64,000 nt of DNA from DATLFA01 sp039915945. Lineage in GTDB: Bacteria > Actinomycetota > Acidimicrobiia > Acidimicrobiales > WLNW01. Below are positions 59,334-64,000 of this stretch, piece by piece; positions within the stretch are counted from its first letter, which is position 1; every line of letters starts with the position of its first letter. Location of the stretch: the NCBI GenBank assembly GCA_039915945.1, contig JBDSMH010000049.1:1-64000 (forward strand). Reading direction: 5' to 3'. A program made the position numbers and the translations under genes. The notes below the pieces were generated by a model. The model saw only the letters and a list, made by a program, of their open reading frames with translations. It did not search any database and was not told where the DNA came from.

Positions 59334-62039
59334 CTACTTCTTGGCCGGCCTCTTCGCCGCCGCCTTCGCGGCCTTGCGGGGGGCCTTCTTGGCCGGTGCC
59401 TTGGCCCGTTTGGCGGCCGGGCGAGCCGCCGCCTTCTTGGTCGTTCCCCGTCCGCGCTTGGCCGGGGGCCCGGCGGCGCGTCGCTCGGCGAGGAGTTCGC
59501 AGGCCCGCTCGAGGGTCAGTTCCTCGACCATGTCGCCCTTGCGCAGCGACGCGTTGGTCTCCCCGTCGGTGACGTACACCCCGAAGCGACCGTCCTTGGC
59601 CACGATCGGTTTGCCGGTATCGGGATCCACCCCGATCTCGCGCAGCGGGCCCTTGGCCTCGCCCTGGCCCCGTCGGCGCTTGGGCTCGGCCAGGATCAGC
59701 AGCGCCTCGTCGAGGGAGAGCGTGAACAACTGATCCTCACCGGCGAGGCTGCGGCTGTCGTTGCCCTTCTTGACGTAGGGCCCGTATCGGCCGTTCTGCA
59801 CCGTTATCTCTTCGTTGTCGGCCGGGTCGGCGCCCAACACACGCGGTAACGACAGCACCTTGAGCGCCTCGTCGAGCGTGATGGTTTCGAGCGACATCGA
59901 CGACAGCAACGACGCGCTCTTCGGCTTGTCCTTGCTGGCGGGATCGGCGTGACCGAGTTGCACATACGGCCCGAAGCGCCCGTTGCGGGCCAGCACGTCG
60001 AGGCCGGTCTCGGGATCGAGACCCACCGAGCGATCGTCCGGGGTGTCGAGCAACTCGATGGCCTTTTCGAGCGTGAGCTCGTCGGGCGCCATGTCGTCGC
60101 GGATGCTGCGAGATTTCTCACCGCACTGGAGGTAGGGACCGTTCTTGCCGACGCGGGCGACGATCGGCTCGCCGTCGGCGGTGACGCCGAGCGGGATCGA
60201 GTTGATGGCCCGGGCGTCGATCTCGCCGAGCCGGTCGTTGACCATCTCTTTGAGACCGGGAACATCGGTGAGACCGAAGTAGAAGCGGCTCAACCAGGGC
60301 ACGGCCTCTTGGACGCCGTTGGCGATCTCGTCGAGGTCGTCTTCCATGCGGGCGGTGAACGCGTAGTCGACGAGGTTGGGGAAATGCTCTTCGAGCAACG
60401 TGACGACGCTGAACGCGGTGAGCGTCGGCACCAACGCCGAACCCTTCTTCCACACGTAGCCGCGGTCTTGGATGGTCGTCATGATCGACGCGTAGGTCGA
60501 CGGGCGGCCAACGCCCAACTCTTCGAGCTTTTTGACGAGCGACGCCTCGGTGAATCGCGGAGGAGGCGAGGTCTCGTGGCCGTCGGGGGTCAGATCGGCG
60601 ACATCGAGTGCTTCGCCGCTCACGACGTTAGGCAAGCGCCGTTCGTCGCTGTCGCGATCGGCGTCGTCGTCGACGTCTTCGACGTAGGCGCGGCGGAAGC
60701 CGGCATGCGTGATGATCGTGCCGGTGGCCGAGAACTCGGTTGCTCTACCGGTGCGGGTGTCGCCTCCGACACGCACGACGACGGTCTCGCCCACGGCGTC
60801 GGTCATCTGCGACGCGACGGTGCGTTGCCAGATCAATTCGTAGACACGCGCTTCGGTGGTCGACAGCTCTTTGGCAACTTGCTCGGGGAGCCTGAACGAT
60901 TCGCCGGCGGGGCGAATCGCTTCGTGCGCCTCTTGCGCGTTCTTGACTTTGCTGGCGTATTGACGGGGTGCGTCGGGGAGGAAGTCACGGCCGTAGCGTT
61001 CGCCGATGATCGAACGCGCTGCGGCGACTGCGGTATCGGACAGCGTCGTGCTGTCGGTCCGCATATACGTGATATAGCCCTTTTCGTAGAGCGCCTGTGC
61101 GAAACGCATCGCCTCACGCGACGAAAGGCGCAGCTTGCGTGACGCCTCTTGCTGGAACGTCGACGTCATGAACGGCGCTGCCGGGCGGCGGCGGTACGGC
61201 TTTGACTCCACGGAGTTGACCGCGAAGTTCGTGTCGGCCAAGTCATCGAGCAACACCGCCGACGCGGGCTCGTCGAGCACGATGACGTCGGATTTGGTCT
61301 GGCCCTTCGAGTCGAAGTCGCGGCCGGTGGCGACGCGCTTGCCATCGAGTCCGGTAAGTGTCGCCGCGAACGAACGAGGTTCGCCCTCTTCGAGTTCGCC
61401 GACCTTGTGGAACGTCGCACTCAGATCCCAGTAGCGGGCGCTGACGAAACGCATGCGCTCTCGCTCACGTTCGACCACGATGCGCGTGGCGACACTCTGC
61501 ACGCGTCCGGCCGACAGGCGCGGCATGACCTTCTTCCAGAGGACCGGCGACACCTCGTAGCCGTACAGCCGGTCGAGCATGCGTCGCGCTTCTTGCGCGT
61601 CGACCAGCCGGCGATCGAGTTCGCGGGGATTGTCGATAGCTTCGAGAATGGCCTTCTTGGTGATCTCGTGGAACACCATGCGCTTGACCGGCACTCGTGG
61701 ATGCAGCACCTCGAGGAGATGCCACGCGATGGCTTCGCCTTCGCGATCCTCATCAGTGGCGAGGTAGATCTCGTCGACCTCCTTCACCAACGACCGCAGT
61801 TTTTTGATCTGATCCTTGCGGTCCGACGAGATGACGTAGAGCGGCTTGAAGTCGTTGTCGACATCGATGCCGAGCCTGGCCCACGACTCGTGCTTGTACG
61901 CCGCGGGGACGTCGGCGGCATTTCTCGGAAGGTCGCGGACGTGGCCGATCGAGGATTCGACGACGTACTCGGACCCCAGGTAGCCGGCGATGGTTTTCGC
62001 CTTGGCCGGAGATTCGACGATGACAAGAGCGGTAGGCAC
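59334..62039 (-). CDS. topA: DNA topoisomerase I
   Basis: Relaxes negative supercoils. About 901 residues: Toprim domain (ALVIVESPAKAKTIAGYLGS and TDEDREGEAIAWHL), the catalytic Tyr at about 325 in KGYITYMRTDSTTLSDTAV, and several C-terminal repeats of the type NGRFGPYVQLG typical of actinobacterial enzymes, no zinc ribbons. It ends with a basic Lys/Ala/Pro tail (KRAKAPAKKAPRKAAKAAAK) that probably raises processivity on DNA. The GTG at 62039 is chosen (PTALVIVESP); longer frames are not conserved. The stop is 42 bases from the MFS gene start. Confidence 0.96.
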   Translation of the reverse strand: MPTALVIVESPAKAKTIAGYLGSEYVVESSIGHVRDLPRNAADVPAAYKHESWARLGIDVDNDFKPLYVISSDRKDQIKKLRSLVKEVDEIYLATDEDREGEAIAWHLLEVLHPRVPVKRMVFHEITKKAILEAIDNPRELDRRLVDAQEARRMLDRLYGYEVSPVLWKKVMPRLSAGRVQSVATRIVVERERERMRFVSARYWDLSATFHKVGELEEGEPRSFAATLTGLDGKRVATGRDFDSKGQTKSDVIVLDEPASAVLLDDLADTNFAVNSVESKPYRRRPAAPFMTSTFQQEASRKLRLSSREAMRFAQALYEKGYITYMRTDSTTLSDTAVAAARSIIGERYGRDFLPDAPRQYASKVKNAQEAHEAIRPAGESFRLPEQVAKELSTTEARVYELIWQRTVASQMTDAVGETVVVRVGGDTRTGRATEFSATGTIITHAGFRRAYVEDVDDDADRDSDERRLPNVVSGEALDVADLTPDGHETSPPPRFTEASLVKKLEELGVGRPSTYASIMTTIQDRGYVWKKGSALVPTLTAFSVVTLLEEHFPNLVDYAFTARMEDDLDEIANGVQEAVPWLSRFYFGLTDVPGLKEMVNDRLGEIDARAINSIPLGVTADGEPIVARVGKNGPYLQCGEKSRSIRDDMAPDELTLEKAIELLDTPDDRSVGLDPETGLDVLARNGRFGPYVQLGHADPASKDKPKSASLLSSMSLETITLDEALKVLSLPRVLGADPADNEEITVQNGRYGPYVKKGNDSRSLAGEDQLFTLSLDEALLILAEPKRRRGQGEAKGPLREIGVDPDTGKPIVAKDGRFGVYVTDGETNASLRKGDMVEELTLERACELLAERRAAGPPAKRGRGTTKKAAARPAAKRAKAPAKKAPRKAAKAAAKRPAKK

Positions 62040-62151
62040 GGTTCCCGACGGTAGGTACTGGAGCGGGCCGATTGTCAAGCCGCGCTGGTGGATGGGTGTG
62101 TCGGGCACCTTAGGCCCCCCGGCCCCAAACCACTCCACGCGGTCGAAACGG

Positions 62152-62685
62152 CTACTCCAAGTAGCGGATATCGCCTTCGGACGCCTCGAGGACCGCGATG
62201 GCGGCCTCGTGGAGGCGTTGGTGCAGTTCGCGAAATCGTTCGGTTTCGGGGTCGGCCTCGCGGCTGTCGTGCGGCGTTACCCGCGACGGGTGCTGGCCGC
62301 TGGGCTCGTGGGTCAACAACTCGAACGCCGCGTCCCAGTCGGTCTCCTCCGCCCGCAACTTGAGCCGCATCACCGGCGCCTGGATCAGCGCACGATCGAG
62401 GTCGTTGACGATCGAGAGCACGACATCGGTGCTCGTGCGCACGCCGGGCAGCGCCAACAGGCGAAGGGCCTGCAACTTGCGCATCGCGAGGGCGGCGATC
62501 ATGACCGGGTCGGACATTTCGCGCACGACAGCGTCGATGTCACTGAGGTCGAGCGAGACGATGCTCGGCACCCGGAACCAACGCCGGAGCGTCTCGAAGA
62601 GCTCCTCGGTGACCGAGTGCAGCGCCAAGAGCGCGTCCGGTTTGAGGATCACCTCGGGGCCCGAACCCGCTGTGTCGTCACTCAT
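62152..62685 (-). CDS. hypothetical protein, acidic, helical
   Basis: 177 residues with no known family in my reading. It is rich in hydrophobic helices (ALLALHSVTEELFETLRRWF, MIAALAMRKLQALRLLAL, TSTDVVLSIVNDLDRALIQ) and an acidic C-terminus. No cysteines, signal peptide or membrane segment. The start ATG at 62685 lies nine bases after the STAS gene stop, suggesting an operon with it and perhaps a role as its partner. No function can be given. Confidence 0.75.
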   Translation of the reverse strand: MSDDTAGSGPEVILKPDALLALHSVTEELFETLRRWFRVPSIVSLDLSDIDAVVREMSDPVMIAALAMRKLQALRLLALPGVRTSTDVVLSIVNDLDRALIQAPVMRLKLRAEETDWDAAFELLTHEPSGQHPSRVTPHDSREADPETERFRELHQRLHEAAIAVLEASEGDIRYLE

Positions 62686-62694
62686 GGGCGCACG

Positions 62695-63018
62695 CTACGC
62701 GTCGGGGAGTTCGGCGGCCGAATCGCGCAGGCCGAACACCGTGACCAGCTCCGTCAGTTCGAAGATCCGGCGCAAACGAGGCTCGGGACAGATGACGACC
62801 AACTCACCGTCGTGGGTCCGCGCCCGTTTGAGCGCGGCGACGAGCATGCCGAGACCGGTCGAGTCGACGAAATCGGCGGCCGTGAGGTCGATGGCGATGA
62901 GGCGGGCCCCACTCGAGAGCAACTGGAGAACGAGCTGGCGCAGCGCCGGCGCGGTCGCCATGTCGAGATCGCCCGTGACGTCGACGACGGACCACCCGTG
63001 ATGTCGCCGCACCTCCAT
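62695..63018 (-). CDS. STAS-domain anti-sigma factor antagonist-like protein
   Basis: Stand-alone STAS protein of 107 residues of the SpoIIAA/RsbV type: GWSVVDVTGDLDMATAPALR, LIAIDLTAADFVDSTGLGML (the Ser in DSTG is the phosphorylation site) and VICPEPRLRRIFELTELVTV. The ATG at 63018 is chosen; an upstream start at 63069 would overlap the helicase gene start on the other strand. The cognate kinase (SpoIIAB/RsbW-like) is absent here; the unknown gene directly downstream is a possible partner but has no GHKL motif. Confidence 0.87.
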   Translation of the reverse strand: MEVRRHHGWSVVDVTGDLDMATAPALRQLVLQLLSSGARLIAIDLTAADFVDSTGLGMLVAALKRARTHDGELVVICPEPRLRRIFELTELVTVFGLRDSAAELPDA

Positions 63019-63043
63019 AGGGCCGACACCATACGCTGCTGTC

Positions 63044-64000
63044 GTGGCCGCGACCTTCTCGATCGACAATGCGTCGGTCGACCCGGCTGCGCCATCGCTC
63101 GATCAGTTGTTGGCCGAGCTGGCCGATGACGGGCGCGTGATCCACATCGAACGTTCGGCCGAGCGCGCGGCCCGCACCGCGTCGTTGTCGGTGGCGCTGC
63201 CCGAAGCCGTGGCGGCCCGCTGTCCACCGACGCTGTGGGCGCACCAGGCGGCCGCCATCGATCTCGTGCGCGCCGGCCGGTCGGTCGTGGTGGCCACGGG
63301 CACCGCCTCGGGCAAGTCGCTGTGCTACCAGCTACCCATCGCCGAAGCCGTTGGCGACCGCATCCGTCAGGGCACCGCACTGGTCATCGGGCCGACGAAA
63401 GCACTGGCGCACGACCAGCTCCGGTCGCTGTCGGCGTTCGACTTTCCCGGCCTCGTGGCGGCGACCTACGACGGTGACTCGACCAGCGAAGAACGCACAT
63501 GGGTGCGCAATCGAGCCAACGTCGTGTTCACGAATCCCGAGATGATGCACGCCGGCCTGTTGCCCAATCATCAACGGTGGGCACCCTTCTTGGGACGGTT
63601 GCGCTACGTCGTCGTCGACGAGCTGCACGCGCTGCGGGGTGTGTTCGGCACGCATGCCGCGCACGTGCTGCGCCGGCTGCGGCGAGTATGCGACCTCTAC
63701 GGCGCACGGCCGACGTTCGTGTTCTCGTCGGCCACCATCGGTGATCCCGCAAAGTTGGCCTCTGACCTCTGCGGGTTCCCCGTACTCGCAGTGACAGACG
63801 ACGGATCACCGCGCGGTCGGCGCACGTTCGCATTGTTGAACCCTCCGCTGCTCGACATCGACAACGGCCTGCGCACATCGACCAACTCCGAGGCCGCCGC
63901 TGTATCGGCCCGCCTCATCGAACTCGGCTTGCGCACCATCACCTTTTGTCGCAGCCGCAAGGCGACCGAGTTCGTGGCGGCCGACATTCGCTCACGGTTG
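63044..64000 (+). CDS. DEAD/DEAH-box helicase (YprA/MrfA-like), 3' truncated by window end
   Basis: First 319 codons of a superfamily 2 helicase, still open at the window edge. Q-like motif TLWAHQAAAIDLVRAGR, Walker A/motif I VVVATGTASGKSLCYQLPIA, motif Ia LVIGPTKALAHDQLRSL, Ib VVFTNPEMMHAGLL, motif II as VVVDELHALRGVFGTHAAHV (DExH), motif III VFSSATIGDP, and the beginning of the second domain (RTITFCRSRKATEFVAADIR). These and the RGVFGTH segment match the MrfA/YprA-type family with a DUF1998 C-terminus. Start GTG at 63044, preceded by tacgct as a possible -10 in the 25-base gap to the STAS gene. Confidence 0.85.
   Translation, partial: MAATFSIDNASVDPAAPSLDQLLAELADDGRVIHIERSAERAARTASLSVALPEAVAARCPPTLWAHQAAAIDLVRAGRSVVVATGTASGKSLCYQLPIAEAVGDRIRQGTALVIGPTKALAHDQLRSLSAFDFPGLVAATYDGDSTSEERTWVRNRANVVFTNPEMMHAGLLPNHQRWAPFLGRLRYVVVDELHALRGVFGTHAAHVLRRLRRVCDLYGARPTFVFSSATIGDPAKLASDLCGFPVLAVTDDGSPRGRRTFALLNPPLLDIDNGLRTSTNSEAAAVSARLIELGLRTITFCRSRKATEFVAADIRSRL

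Noticed and set aside
59949..61142. 397-codon plus-strand frame antisense to topA
   Set aside because: Entirely inside the conserved TopA gene; no start signal or domain.
63019..63069. Earlier start for the STAS gene
   Set aside because: Would overlap the start of the divergent helicase and adds non-conserved residues.

Overview
The window is G+C-rich, densely packed actinobacterial chromosome. No gene-free stretch exceeds 300 bases; the largest gaps are 13991-14220 and 33545-33775. The gene content points to a non-mycolate actinobacterium, most likely in or near the Acidimicrobiia (inference from gene content; no rRNA or marker tree is available). Supporting signs are a SigR/RsrA thiol-stress pair, a DUF3263 protein, a LytR_C protein, an F420-type luciferase-like oxidoreductase, a DUF2342 zinc protease, an actinobacterial-type HemQ, GpgS, ClpC and DisA/RadA. 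The order of many genes resembles the mycobacterial lysS-coaX-panC-folK-folB-folP-folE-hpt-tilS region, but ftsH, panD and DUF3180 are not in their expected slots.

Layout. 41-3335 (+): TesB thioesterase, then a lipoprotein sugar dehydrogenase and a lipoprotein lytic transglycosylase. 3336-12263: mostly minus strand, with a GNAT enzyme, an alpha/beta hydrolase, a Nudix enzyme, GlnD, an atypical receiver, an unknown protein, LarE, HemQ, FdhD and a nitrobindin. 12362-14131: stand-alone groEL behind two CIRCE operators. 14158-14923: a repeat, a frameshifted receiver gene and a CysO-like sulfur carrier. 15097-18221: GpgS, a 71-residue protein, glycerate kinase, a LytR_C protein and a DUF3263 protein. 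18300-23982: tRNA-Thr(TGT), an LLM oxidoreductase with a tiny downstream gene, PrmA, RlmB, IspF and IspD, a divergent Crp regulator and a dienelactone-hydrolase-like protein. 24007-33544 (minus): two paralogous zinc-ribbon/TM/propeller proteins, DisA, RadA, an LppM-like lipoprotein fused to a HAD domain, and ClpC. 33776-35987 (+): polyprenyl synthase, DUF2889 and an NTF2-like protein.

36028-39740 is an accessory patch: an orphan X-Pro-dipeptidase C-terminal domain, an NTF2-like protein, a doubly broken SDR, a TauD dioxygenase and a second SDR. 39721-53277 (minus) is a long housekeeping run for lysyl-tRNA, CoA (CoaX, PanC, DUF2520), NAD (NadB, NadC), folate (FolK, FolB, FolP, FolE), purine salvage (Hpt), TilS, DUF2342 and SigR/RsrA. 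It ends at tRNA-Thr(CGT). 53513-56161 (+) is a PAS-GAF-GGDEF-EAL protein. 56171-62039 (minus) carries DNA polymerase III delta-prime, Tmk, an MFS transporter and TopA. The window ends with an unknown protein, a STAS protein and the 5' part of a DEAD/DEAH helicase.

Two genes show probable disabling lesions: a one-base frameshift in the 14221 receiver, and a stop plus a frameshift in the 36960 SDR. No CRISPR array, transposase, integrase or phage gene was seen. The least conventional items are the tandem zinc-ribbon/propeller pair, the LppM-HAD fusion, a phosphatase-like protein without its catalytic Cys in the folate operon, and the doubled CIRCE.
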